A DNA stretch of 64,000 nucleotides from an uncultured Collinsella sp. (GCA_905208635.1 CAJLPX010000002.1:1-64000); one strand, 5' to 3'; positions 1 through 7,499 are shown, counted from the first letter of the stretch. The notes: generated from the sequence alone by a model not told the origin. Made by a program: numbers and translations.

Positions 1-89
1 AGGCCCTCGCGGCCTAGTCGCTATTTAGGGCGTCCAAGATTTGGGACGCAGTTCAGTGCAGGACCGGGTCTCTTGCTTTTGAGTCAACG

Positions 90-129
90 AAACCACCACG
101 AAGGGGACAGGCACCCTTGTGGTGGTTTT
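90..129 (-). repeat. Hairpin element A, copy 1 (inverted orientation)
   Basis: A near-perfect inverted repeat with AACCACCAC and GTGGTGGTT arms around a GGGGACAGGCACC centre. It is the reverse orientation of four more copies at 1798, 3814, 6547 and 7451. It lies upstream of the leucine leader peptide; the gene to its left is outside the window. It may end transcription of that gene on the minus strand. The arm and loop identity to the other copies is directly visible. Confidence 0.85.
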
Positions 130-185
130 ACTTGTGTTGTACTTTAGCGCGATGTAGTACTACCCGAGGCCGAAGGGAGCCCAAC

Positions 186-245
186 ATGTTTAAGAACACG
201 CAACAGCTCCTAGGCCTAGCGCTACTAGATTGGATAGCGCGCTAG
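186..245 (+). CDS. leuL: Leucine operon leader peptide (19 aa), putative attenuator
   Basis: A 19-codon reading frame, MFKNTQQLLGLALLDWIAR, starts with ATG six bases after an AAGGGAG ribosome site and ends in TAG. Five codons are leucine, within a stretch of seven codons, and four of them are CTA, a codon that is rare in the GC-rich genes of this window. It lies about 150 bases upstream of a leuA remnant. Leucine-codon-rich leader peptides sense charged tRNA-Leu through ribosome stalling and control leu operons by attenuation. The role is inferred from codon content and position. The leader looks intact although the operon it should control is broken. Confidence 0.72.
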   Translation: MFKNTQQLLGLALLDWIAR

Positions 246-298
246 GGTTGTAATCTCGCTATAACGATTTGTTGTACCCGGGTGCGCTATCGTCTGCC

Positions 299-364
299 GC
301 TTTCAGGCGTGATGAGCGACACGGGTATTTTTCTATCTCTAGGCCTTCTCTCTCTCCTGAAAGC
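299..364 (+). promoter_or_regulatory. Inverted repeat in leu leader region, possible attenuator structure
   Basis: GCTTTCAGG at 299-307 is exactly complementary to CCTGAAAGC at 356-364. The two lie between the leader peptide and the leuA ribosome site. A second pairing option, CTAGCGC with GCGCTAG, lies inside and just after the leader peptide (about 217-245). Alternative pairings of this kind would fit attenuation, but no clear U-tract terminator is visible, so the mechanism is uncertain. Confidence 0.4.
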
Positions 365-398
365 CATCTGTCATAAAACGGTCAATCAGGAGGAACAT

Positions 399-957
399 AT
401 AAGCCGCAAAATCACAATCTTTGACGCCACCCTGTGCGACGGTGAGCAGTCGCCGGGCGCCAGCATGAATACCGAGGAAAAGCTCTTCATCGCCCGCCAG
501 CTGGTGCGCATGAACGTGGACGTTATCGAGGCGGGCTTTCCCATCTCGAGTCCTGGTGACTTTCGCTCCGTACAGGAGATTGGCAAGATTGCGGGCGACC
601 GATGCACGGTATGCGGCCTGACGCGCGCTGTCGACAGGGATATCGAAGTGGCTGCAGAGGCGCTCAAAACGGCCCAGAGGCCCCGTATCCATACAGGGCT
701 GGGTGTGAGCACCAGTCACCTGCGCGACAAGCTCCATATGACTGAGGAAAGGGCAATTGAGTGAGCGATCCATGCCGTCAAACATGCTCGCAAGTTCGTT
801 GACGATGTTGAGTTTTATGCCGAGGATGCCGGCCGCTCCGATCAGGAGTTTCTGGTGCGCATTATCGAGGCGGCCGTAAAGGCCGGTGCCACGGTCGTGA
901 ACATCCCCGATACGATGGGCTACAACATGCCGTGGGACTTTGGCGCCCGCATCCGTG
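399..957 (+). pseudogene. leuA: leuA remnant (2-isopropylmalate synthase, N-terminal part)
   Basis: The frame encodes the N-terminal part of the LeuA TIM barrel: KITIFDATLCDGEQSPG, then an HTGLGVSTSHL region, then VEFYAEDAGRSD and PDTMGYNMPW. LeuA would condense 2-oxoisovalerate with acetyl-CoA in leucine synthesis. Several lesions are visible. The codon placed correctly behind the AGGAGG site (389-394) is ATA at 399, where a start would be expected. The catalytic motif TLRDGEQ reads TLCDGEQ. TGA at 762-764 stops the frame, while homology continues on the far side. Homology ends near 957, where the sequence passes directly into leuB in another frame. The C-terminal half of leuA is missing. 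Confidence 0.88.
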
Positions 958-984
958 ACCTGCGCGGGCGCTGCGGGTGCGGCC

Positions 985-1605
985 GGTCAGCGTGCGGTCG
1001 ACGTGATGGAGTATCGCGAGTACGAGATTGAGCGCATTGCGCGCCAGGCATTTGAGGCGGCGCGCAAACGTCGCGGCAAGGTGACGAGCGTTGATAAGCG
1101 CAACGTGCTGGAGACGAGCCGCATGTGGCGCGAGATCGTGCATCGCGTGCAAGACGAGGAGTACTCCGACGTGGAGCTTGAGGACCTGCTCGTCGACAAC
1201 GCCGCCATGCAGCTCATCAGTCGACCGGCAGACTTTGACGTCGTGGTGACGGAGAACATGTTCGGCGACATCCTGTCCGATGAGGCGGCTCAGATTACCG
1301 GATCGCTCGGTATGCTTGCCTCTGCCTCGCTGGATGATGGCGTATCGCTGTTTGGGCCGAGCGCTGGCAGCGCTCCTGACATCGCGGGGCTCGGCGTGGC
1401 CAATCCGCTGGCTCAAATCTTGTCGGTGGCGATGCTGCTGACCTACGCGCTCGACATGGGCGAGCAAGCCGCGTGGATCGAGAGCGCCGTGGCGCGCGTG
1501 CTCGACGAGGGCTGGCGCACCCGTGACATCGCCGATGTCAACACCCCGGCAGATAAGATCCTCGGAACCACGACGATGGGCGACAAGGTCGTCGCCGCGC
1601 TGTAG
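985..1605 (+). pseudogene. leuB: leuB remnant (3-isopropylmalate dehydrogenase, C-terminal part)
   Basis: From about 985 the frame reads as the second half of LeuB: EIERIARQAFEAARKR, KVTSVDKRNVLETSR, the metal-binding region FDVVVTENMFGDILSDEA, the GSLGMLASASL segment and the nucleotide-binding region near APDIAGLGVANP. About 150 N-terminal residues are missing. An open frame back to 940 is only the leuA fragment read out of frame. The simplest reading is one deletion that removed the end of leuA, leuC and leuD if they were present, and the start of leuB. The remaining frame is otherwise well preserved, which suggests that the deletion is recent. It cannot encode a working dehydrogenase. Confidence 0.88.
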
Positions 1606-1630
1606 GCGATGCCGATTCAAGCTGTCAAAT

Positions 1631-1767
1631 ATCTCAATCTGTAACATCTAAGGGGCAAAATCGTTCCTACCTGTTACAGATTGAGATTTTCGGCCGAGCA
1701 TCCGTGGTCTGTCTCGATCTGTAACAGCTAACCGATTATTTGGGCCCTACCTGTTACAGATTGAGAC
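1631..1767. repeat. Tandem pair of 16-17 bp-arm hairpins in a 351-bp gap
   Basis: Unit 1 (1631-1687) has arms ATCTCAATCTGTAACA and TGTTACAGATTGAGAT. Unit 2 (1711-1767) has arms GTCTCGATCTGTAACAG and CTGTTACAGATTGAGAC. The right arms share CCTACCTGTTACAGATTGAGA across units, while the loops differ. They fill part of the gap between the leuB remnant and the convergent gene ending at 1957. No coding frame is convincing here. They could be a two-hairpin transcription stop or a decayed mobile repeat. Confidence 0.75.
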
Positions 1768-1797
1768 AAACCGTTGGGACAGGTCGGACGAGTCAGC

Positions 1798-1838
1798 AAA
1801 ACCACCACAAAGGTGCCGGTCCCCTTCGTGGTGGTTTT
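1798..1838 (+). repeat. Hairpin element A, copy 2
   Basis: AAAACCACCACAAAGG, a short loop, then CCTTCGTGGTGGTTTT form a long stem. The 23 bases before it (GACAGGTCGGACGAGTCAGC onward) are repeated before copy 3 at 3814, so the repeat is longer than the hairpin in these two places. It lies 118 bases beyond the 3' end of the minus-strand gene at 1957. Confidence 0.85.
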
Positions 1839-1956
1839 TAGCGCAACGAGGTGTTCCCAGCCGACCATACGGGCGGCCTTGCGCTCACGCTGCTCGATGA
1901 CAGCGCATCTTTAGACGCGAAGTGCGGAACCGGGTGCATATACGAGCCGCGTAGCG

Positions 1957-3087
1957 TTACGAATTCATGGGAATGACCGTATCGCCAATTTGTACGCTTG
2001 CAATCTTGTCTGTGTCACAAACTTGCGAGAACGGCCAGGTCTTGTGGACATCAGTGGTGCCGTTATCCAGTTTATTTGCGAAATAGCCGCTGTGGCTGGT
2101 TGCGTCCTCAACATGACCGTCTTTGAACGTCACGATGAGGGGTATGTTGCCAACGGCATCCATAGACTCCTCCATGTTTTGAGACATCTTGCCGCTGTTG
2201 TTGTCGTGTTCGATGGAACGATCTATGTTGTAGCGGACTGAAACGCCAACGCAGGATACGGTGGCCTCTTGAATCGTCGCCTTGGTGCCGTTAAAGTTGA
2301 CCGATTTGGGCGCGGGAATCGTAACGGATGTATCTTCGTAATTCAGCTGGAACTTAAGATCCCATGGGCCCGTAAGTATTTTCTTATACTCGGGAAGCTC
2401 TTTGCCAGCACGTGGCACAACGAGAGAGTTGATATGCGTGCGGACGGTCCTGCCCATAAGGCCGGGTGATTCAACGCTGAACTGTGCAAAGTATTGAATG
2501 CTGGAGTCATTGGGGTTCTTGTCAATGAGCCATGATTGGCCTTGGCCGCCATGCTCGCCATCAACGTATACGTTTCCATCGACACTTCCGGCGATAGTTC
2601 CGTTCTCGCCCGGCTCGGAAAGCTTTTTCAGGGCAGCGGGATCGTCGAACGTAAGCGTATAGGCGATGGTAACCATATCCTTGTCGCCCATGATGGCGTC
2701 GGCGGTCACGGTGACTCCGTTGTTGGAGCAGCTAGCACCGACGGGCCGGCCAATACGGTCGATGATCTCGGTTTGAGAAGCAGGTCCGTCAAAGATGTCG
2801 GAAAGCATGTCAGAAGGAAGCGGCAGGACGCCTGTTGCCATAGCCGTGCCAGCGCCTCCAATGACGATAGCGAGGACTGCCGTTACAGCGGCAATGCGAG
2901 CGACTGTTCTTACGGGATGGCGGGCGATGCGCGGCTTGCGTCGCGTGCCATTAAAGTTGCTTTGAGCGGTCGCCGCATCGCTCGAGGCGACGGACTGAGC
3001 AATCGAGTTTGCCATGTGCTGCTTCGCATTATCGGTAAACGAAATGTGCTCCAGGGCGTGGCGATAGTCATTCGAATTCGTAGTCAT
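1957..3087 (-). CDS. Membrane-anchored anti-sigma-like protein (DUF4179-type)
   Basis: A 376-residue protein with a roughly 60-residue polar N-terminal part, one membrane segment at about 66-86 (AAVTAVLAIVIGGAGTAMA) and a large extracytoplasmic beta-rich domain. Its gene starts inside the end of an ECF sigma factor gene (20-bp overlap), the usual arrangement of a sigma factor with its membrane anti-sigma factor. The layout resembles DUF4179-family proteins that follow ECF sigma genes in Firmicutes and Coriobacteriia. By analogy the cytoplasmic N-terminus would hold the sigma factor until an envelope signal arrives. The signal is unknown. A paralogous pair lies at 38780-40325. Confidence 0.72.
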   Translation of the reverse strand: MTTNSNDYRHALEHISFTDNAKQHMANSIAQSVASSDAATAQSNFNGTRRKPRIARHPVRTVARIAAVTAVLAIVIGGAGTAMATGVLPLPSDMLSDIFDGPASQTEIIDRIGRPVGASCSNNGVTVTADAIMGDKDMVTIAYTLTFDDPAALKKLSEPGENGTIAGSVDGNVYVDGEHGGQGQSWLIDKNPNDSSIQYFAQFSVESPGLMGRTVRTHINSLVVPRAGKELPEYKKILTGPWDLKFQLNYEDTSVTIPAPKSVNFNGTKATIQEATVSCVGVSVRYNIDRSIEHDNNSGKMSQNMEESMDAVGNIPLIVTFKDGHVEDATSHSGYFANKLDNGTTDVHKTWPFSQVCDTDKIASVQIGDTVIPMNS

Positions 3088-3628
3088 TGTGGTCTCCTTT
3101 CAAGGAAAGCCGAAGTGACGCACGTCCGCGGCTAAGGTGCTGGGCGGTTGCAGCTGGCGTCGCGTGAACGGCGTCTGCGATTTCCCTGATGCTCATGCCT
3201 GCGTAGTAGTGCAAAAAGATGGCGATGCGCTGTGCTTGAGGCAGGGCCGTGACAGCGGAAAGAATGGCGCAGTCGCGTTGCGCGAATTCTTGCTCGGTAT
3301 GTGTTACGGGTGCGCAGAAATCGGGGAGCGAATCGAGGTCGACAACCGGGTGATTCGCGTGCGTACGGCCGATATCGCGACATGCGTTCAGTGCGACTCG
3401 GATCACCCAAGCACGTTCGTGTTCGAGCGAGTCGAACGGTTGAGTGCGTTGGAGAATCTTGATCAGCGTGTCCTGGCAGATGTCTTGAGCGTCGTCAGCG
3501 GATCCAAGGGCCGAATAGCACAATCGAAGGATGAGGTCGGAATACGTGTCGACCAAGCGCTTTGCTTCCCGCTCGATCTGATCGGCATCGCATCGGAGCG
3601 TGCTATTGCGGTTACGGCGTGCAGGCAT
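3068..3628 (-). CDS. ECF-type RNA polymerase sigma factor
   Basis: 186 residues. Region 2 is visible as ADDAQDICQDTLIKIL followed by HERAWVIRVALNACRD. Region 4 follows as LPQAQRIAIFLHYYAGMSIREIAD with ATPAATAQHLSRGRASLR, a helix-turn-helix that binds the -35 element. The start was set at ATG 3628 because GGAGGTG lies just upstream; an open frame to 3721 lacks such a site. It overlaps the anti-sigma-like gene by 20 bp, so the two are probably translationally coupled. A possible self-recognised promoter lies at 3693-3719. The regulon is unknown. Confidence 0.88.
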   Translation of the reverse strand: MPARRNRNSTLRCDADQIEREAKRLVDTYSDLILRLCYSALGSADDAQDICQDTLIKILQRTQPFDSLEHERAWVIRVALNACRDIGRTHANHPVVDLDSLPDFCAPVTHTEQEFAQRDCAILSAVTALPQAQRIAIFLHYYAGMSIREIADAVHATPAATAQHLSRGRASLRLSLKGDHNDYEFE

Positions 3629-3692
3629 AGTGTCACCTCCAATTGGTCGTGGTGGATATAGGGAAGGCGTCTCGCGAGGTCCCTCTACATAC

Positions 3693-3719
3693 AACACGGT
3701 CGAGACTGCATAAGTTGAC
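3693..3719 (-). promoter_or_regulatory. Possible ECF promoter of the sigma/anti-sigma pair
   Basis: On the minus strand GTCAAC, 15 bases, then CGTGTT lie about 65 bases before the sigma start. This resembles the AAC ... CGT form of ECF promoters, suggesting autoregulation. The spacing is slightly short, so the call is tentative. Confidence 0.4.
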
Positions 3720-3748
3720 AAAAAAAGACGGCACGTGAGCGCCGTCCT
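3719..3748 (-). terminator. Intrinsic terminator of the phosphoesterase operon
   Basis: On the minus strand GACGGC and GCCGTC pair around an 8-base loop, followed by a run of seven T. It lies downstream of the phosphoesterase gene that ends at 3861 and before the sigma factor promoter. Confidence 0.7.
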
Positions 3749-3813
3749 TACAAAACAATGAGTGTTCTCGTTAATTACACAAGCACCGTGATGGACAGGT
3801 CGGACGAGTCAGC

Positions 3814-3852
3814 AAAACCACCATAAAGGTGCCTATCCCCTTCGTGGTGGTT
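3814..3852 (+). repeat. Hairpin element A, copy 3
   Basis: Same hairpin as copy 2, with an ATA variation in the left arm and GCCTATCCCC in the loop. It shares the 23-base GACAGGTCGGACGAG leader with copy 2. It starts 9 bases after the stop codon of the minus-strand phosphoesterase gene, a terminator-like position. Confidence 0.82.
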
Positions 3853-3860
3853 GTTGGCAG

Positions 3861-4571
3861 TTACCAGGGGGTTCTGGCGGTTGAAGACTCGATTGCTTCG
3901 TGGCGTTTGAGCTCGCGGCGCATGGTTTGCGAGTTGAGCCAAGCGGCCTTCCAACCGCGCGTGGGGTAGCGCGCCTCGTCAATTTCGATCTTGGTATAGC
4001 CGCAGGCGTTGACAATCTTCGTTCCGCATGGGTGTTGGCGCTCGCGTTGAAAGTTGGGGCCGTAGCTTTGGTGCACATGCCCGTGAATCATATAGTCGGG
4101 ACCCCAAGACTCAAGAGCCGCATTAAAGCACTCGAATCCTCGATGCGGCAGGTCGTCCAGGTCGCCCATGCCTGCGACGGGTGCATGGGTAAGTAGAATA
4201 TCGCATCCGTCTACCAGTGCGATTTTTCGCGATAGCTTGCGCATGCGTTTTGCCATCTCGCGCTCGGTATACATGTTCGCGCCGTCGCGGTAGCGCATGG
4301 AACCGCCCAGACCCGCAATGCGAATACCTCGGTACACATATACGCTGTCCTCAACACAAATGCACCCGCCCGGTGCATGGCGCGCGTAGCGGTCGTCGTG
4401 GTTGCCACGAACGTACACAAGCGGTTTGTTGATGACAGTGACCAAAAACTCAAGATAGTCCGGATCCAGGTCGCCTGCGGATAGAATCAGGTCAACGTCC
4501 TCAAAGCGCTCCTTGCGAAAACATTCCCACAGGCAGCGCTCCTCTACATCGGCAATGGCTAGGATATTCAT
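3861..4571 (-). CDS. Calcineurin-like metallophosphoesterase
   Basis: 236 residues with the metallophosphoesterase motif series: LSAGDLDPDYL (motif II), YVRGNHDD (III), ILLTHAP (IV) and IHGHVHQ (V). Motif I, usually D-x-H, reads IADVEE, so one metal-ligand histidine appears to be missing or replaced. The C-terminal region after NACGYTKIEI matches the usual end of the family; about 45 more residues follow. The start overlaps the stop of the upstream BMP-domain gene by four bases (ATGA), so the two are coupled. The substrate is unknown; a phosphodiester or nucleotide is likely for the family. Confidence 0.82.
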   Translation of the reverse strand: MNILAIADVEERCLWECFRKERFEDVDLILSAGDLDPDYLEFLVTVINKPLVYVRGNHDDRYARHAPGGCICVEDSVYVYRGIRIAGLGGSMRYRDGANMYTEREMAKRMRKLSRKIALVDGCDILLTHAPVAGMGDLDDLPHRGFECFNAALESWGPDYMIHGHVHQSYGPNFQRERQHPCGTKIVNACGYTKIEIDEARYPTRGWKAAWLNSQTMRRELKRHEAIESSTARTPW

Positions 4572-6490
4572 AGGGCACGGACCTCCGGCTCGTTATCGAG
4601 CTGCGGAATCGAGCCTATAACGTTGTCAGCCAGCCAGTTCATCTCGACAATCTGCGTACTCGGCAGGGGAGGGAAGCCCTCAATCTGAACCACGCCGTCC
4701 TGGCTGTGGAGCTCGCCGCCAAATGGGTTGATGGAGCCCTCGACAATGCCGTTGCGAAGCAGCTGCACAAGTTTACGCGTCTGATAGGGTAGGCCCGGAG
4801 CGTAGCGAATATCGATGACGCCGGAGCTCATACCGTACCAGTAGTTGACGGCGCGCACCTGCTGGTCATCGGCGGTCTCGTCCCATGTGCCGTGCAGTAG
4901 GCTGCGTACGATGAGTTCGTAGTAACGGCCCCAGTTCCATACCGGCATAGCAATACCGGTAACTTCCTTGCCGTTTACCAGACGGTGAAGCCCGTAGGCG
5001 GTGGGGTCCTCGAGAGACTTGGACATATCGGCGCCGGTCATGACGCTCACGCCCTCGCGACACATGGCTTCGGCAAGACCGCCGGCGGGAACATCTCCCC
5101 AAGTGAGGATAATCTGCGCACGAGGGTCGAGCAGCGAGGCACCGATAGCGAAGGCGTTGATTTCGCTCAGCGCGCCCGAGGCGAAGACCGACGCATGGTA
5201 GCCAATACGGTGGTTGTCGGCCATGCTGGCGGCAAGGGCGCCCAGTAGGAACTTGGCCTCGTACATCTTTCCAAAGTACGAGCGGACGCTTTGGTGGGGA
5301 AGGCCGATTGAGCAGTTAAGGAACCGCACCTGGGGATACTCGACTGACGCCCTGAGCGTGTATTCCATGAGCCGGTGTGAGGTCGAGAAGATGACGTTCG
5401 CCCCGTGCTTTACGGCTGTCTCGACGGCGGCGTAGAACACGTCCGAATCGTGGCAGTCCTCGAACGCCTCGGTGCGCACGATGCCGCCAAAGTGCTCATC
5501 AAGATACCGGCGGCCCTGGTCGTGTAGGCTGTCCCAGCTCGACGTGGCACAGGGAAACTCGTGGATAAAGGCGATTCGCATGGGATTGGCAGTGGAGTAG
5601 ACGGTCTTGCTCATAAAGAAGTTGAGCACGCCCGAGGTAGCTTTTGTCGGTGCGCCCTCTTTCTCGTTGGGCTGCGGCGCTTCGACAAGATCGACTTTGT
5701 CCTCGTCGCTTTTGCCGGCAATGACAAGCTCGCGCCAAATCTTGCACAGACGGTTGACGACGATATCCGTCGGCGTATCCAGCAGACGGTCCTGGTTGTA
5801 GACGTTGAGGTAGACGAGCATGGCATCGGCAGGCGTAATGTCCAAGTGGTCGCCGCCCGCGCGAAGATAGGCGCGCTTAAAGAGCAGGAAGGTGTGACGT
5901 AGGTAGTCGACCTTCTTTTGAGGCCATTTTTCGACAAGATCTTGGCCGAGCATTTTGGCAAGCATCTCGTAGCTGCCCTCGCGCGAAAACTCAATCTCGT
6001 ACAGGGGGCATACGTACCAAAAGGCGCAAAACTCACCGTACAGGCGGCTCTCGACGGAATCCCACTTACCGGGGTACAGACGCGTCACCTTGGCCGAAAC
6101 CGTCGGAGCGTCAAGGAATTTGAGGACGCTGACACGCTTGTTGCCCTCTTGGACGTAAAAGCGGTGCATGAACTCGGTGACGATGATGGGGTCGCGGTAG
6201 CCCTCGGAGATTTGGATATCGTAGAGGTTGGACCATTTGCGGGCGAATTCGGTATTCCAGGGGAGCAGCGGCATAAAGTTACACGAAAAGGCGGACTGGC
6301 GACCTTTGGTAACCGTGCCGACGACCATTTCGAGCGGAATGTCCCGCAGGCCGATGTTCTCGCGCTGCCCGCAGGGAAGCTGGGCGACCAAGCTGTCGAG
6401 GTCCGTAAGATATGGATGCTCGCTTTGGCTGATGGCGCGACGGCGTCCCTGTTCGCCGCGCTTGCGCGCTTGACGATAGGCCTCTTCCAT
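4568..6490 (-). CDS. ParB-like domain fused to a BMP-type ligand-binding domain, no signal peptide
   Basis: 640 residues. The N-terminal third contains DPIIVTEFMHRFYVQEGNKRVSVLKF, whose FYVQEGNKRVS part resembles the ParB/sulfiredoxin-fold motif. From about residue 305 (ANPMRIAFIHEF) the protein looks like a BMP-family periplasmic ligand-binding domain: RYLDEHFGGIVRTE, NCSIGLPHQSVRSYFGKMYEAKFLLG, IGASLLDPRAQIIL and GYHASVF. BMP proteins normally bind nucleosides outside the cell, but there is no signal peptide, lipobox or membrane segment here, so this one should be cytoplasmic. It is translationally coupled to a phosphoesterase. A cytoplasmic nucleoside-responsive regulator is possible, but that is inference. 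Confidence 0.72.
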   Translation of the reverse strand: MEEAYRQARKRGEQGRRRAISQSEHPYLTDLDSLVAQLPCGQRENIGLRDIPLEMVVGTVTKGRQSAFSCNFMPLLPWNTEFARKWSNLYDIQISEGYRDPIIVTEFMHRFYVQEGNKRVSVLKFLDAPTVSAKVTRLYPGKWDSVESRLYGEFCAFWYVCPLYEIEFSREGSYEMLAKMLGQDLVEKWPQKKVDYLRHTFLLFKRAYLRAGGDHLDITPADAMLVYLNVYNQDRLLDTPTDIVVNRLCKIWRELVIAGKSDEDKVDLVEAPQPNEKEGAPTKATSGVLNFFMSKTVYSTANPMRIAFIHEFPCATSSWDSLHDQGRRYLDEHFGGIVRTEAFEDCHDSDVFYAAVETAVKHGANVIFSTSHRLMEYTLRASVEYPQVRFLNCSIGLPHQSVRSYFGKMYEAKFLLGALAASMADNHRIGYHASVFASGALSEINAFAIGASLLDPRAQIILTWGDVPAGGLAEAMCREGVSVMTGADMSKSLEDPTAYGLHRLVNGKEVTGIAMPVWNWGRYYELIVRSLLHGTWDETADDQQVRAVNYWYGMSSGVIDIRYAPGLPYQTRKLVQLLRNGIVEGSINPFGGELHSQDGVVQIEGFPPLPSTQIVEMNWLADNVIGSIPQLDNEPEVRAL

Positions 6491-6546
6491 GGTGTCTACT
6501 CCCTTAGTCGTTTAAACAACGATATGAACCATGGTACCACGATGCG

Positions 6547-6586
6547 AAACCACCACAAAGGTGCCTGTCCCCTTTGCGGTGGTTTT
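6547..6586 (+). repeat. Hairpin element A, copy 4
   Basis: AAACCACCACAAAGG and CCTTTGCGGTGGTTT arms around TGCCTGTCC. The last bases overlap the stop codon of the minus-strand mscS gene (6585-6587), so on the RNA the hairpin begins at the end of the coding region. Confidence 0.85.
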
Positions 6587-7352
6587 AGGCGATGATGGGG
6601 GCGATGGCGCGGATGCAGGCGTCGGCTGCCGTAAAGGTGGTGCTGTCGTCACTGACGATAAAGATGATCTTACCCTTAATGCCAAAGTCGCCGATCTCGC
6701 TAAAGAGCACGTAGGGTTCCTTGTCAAAGCCCGAGATGGGTGAAACGGCGACCTTGGTGGCACAGGCGAGCTCGTCTGCCAGCGCATCGAGCGAGTCCCA
6801 CTTTGACGTGTCCTTCACCGCGACGGGAACGACAACGCGTCCAAAGGGCATGAGGTGCACGAGTGTGTTCTTGGAGATGTTGGAGTTGGGGACGATGATG
6901 GTCTGTCCGCAGGCGTCCTCGATGGTCGTGTGGCGCCAAGTGATGTCCTGGACCACGCCCGACACGCCGCCGACCTCGATATTGTCGCCGGGCTTGATGA
7001 TGCCCATAAAGGTCACTTGCATGCCGCCGATAAGGTTTGATAGCGTGTCCTGAAAGCCGAGCGAGATGGCGATGCCGCCGACGCCAAGAGCGGCGACGAG
7101 CGCGTTTGCGTTAATGCCAAAGCAGTTGTCGAGGATAAAGCTGCCGCCGATCGTCCATATGACGGCGCGCGCGATGTTGATGAAGATGCTGGATGAAGGG
7201 AGTGGGTTATCGTCGCGGTTAAGCAGGTGGCGCAGGGTCTTGGACGCGACCTTGGCGGCAACGGCGGTGCCGATAGCCAAGATACCTGCCCAGATGATGT
7301 TGTGGACCCATCGTTGTGCAAAGAAATGAAGAATTGGCTCAAACAATTCCAT
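6585..7352 (-). CDS. mscS: MscS-family small-conductance mechanosensitive channel
   Basis: 255 residues, a short MscS with three membrane helices. The pore helix and beta domain are recognisable: ALVAALGVGGIAISLGFQDTLSNLIGG, then IIKPGDNIEVGGVSGVVQDI and TTIEDACGQTIIVPNSNISKN. The family releases solutes during osmotic downshock. The ATG at 7352 follows TAGGAGG. It is probably transcribed alone: hairpin element A covers its stop codon and another terminator lies upstream of its promoter region. Confidence 0.9.
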   Translation of the reverse strand: MELFEPILHFFAQRWVHNIIWAGILAIGTAVAAKVASKTLRHLLNRDDNPLPSSSIFINIARAVIWTIGGSFILDNCFGINANALVAALGVGGIAISLGFQDTLSNLIGGMQVTFMGIIKPGDNIEVGGVSGVVQDITWRHTTIEDACGQTIIVPNSNISKNTLVHLMPFGRVVVPVAVKDTSKWDSLDALADELACATKVAVSPISGFDKEPYVLFSEIGDFGIKGKIIFIVSDDSTTFTAADACIRAIAPIIA

Positions 7353-7392
7353 GTAGGGAAACCTCCTAATGATCGTCCAACCATGATACCCA

Positions 7393-7426
7393 CCAAAAAG
7401 CCCGTCCGATCACATTGGACGGGCTT
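7393..7426 (-). terminator. Intrinsic terminator of the ABC transporter operon
   Basis: On the minus strand AGCCCGTCC and GGACGGGCT form a 9-bp stem followed by TTTTTGG. It lies after the ATPase gene (stop at 7500) and after hairpin element A copy 5. Confidence 0.8.
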
Positions 7427-7450
7427 CTGCGCTCGATATAAGGGTTAACG

Positions 7451-7491
7451 AAAACCACCACAAAGGTGCCTGTCCCCTTTGTGGTGGTTTT
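7451..7491 (+). repeat. Hairpin element A, copy 5 (perfect copy)
   Basis: A perfect 16-bp inverted repeat, AAAACCACCACAAAGG / CCTTTGTGGTGGTTTT, around the loop TGCCTGTCC. It begins 9 bases after the stop codon of the ATPase gene on the minus strand and is followed by a separate conventional terminator, so it may not be needed for termination. Confidence 0.9.
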
Positions 7492-7499
7492 CTAGGTCG

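Noticed and set aside
940..1605. A complete 221-aa gene starting at ATG 940
   Set aside because: The first 15 codons are leuA sequence in the wrong phase and the rest is only the C-terminal part of LeuB, so it is better described as a remnant.
1631..1767. A short CRISPR array
   Set aside because: Only two units, each internally palindromic with long arms, without regular spacers or cas genes.
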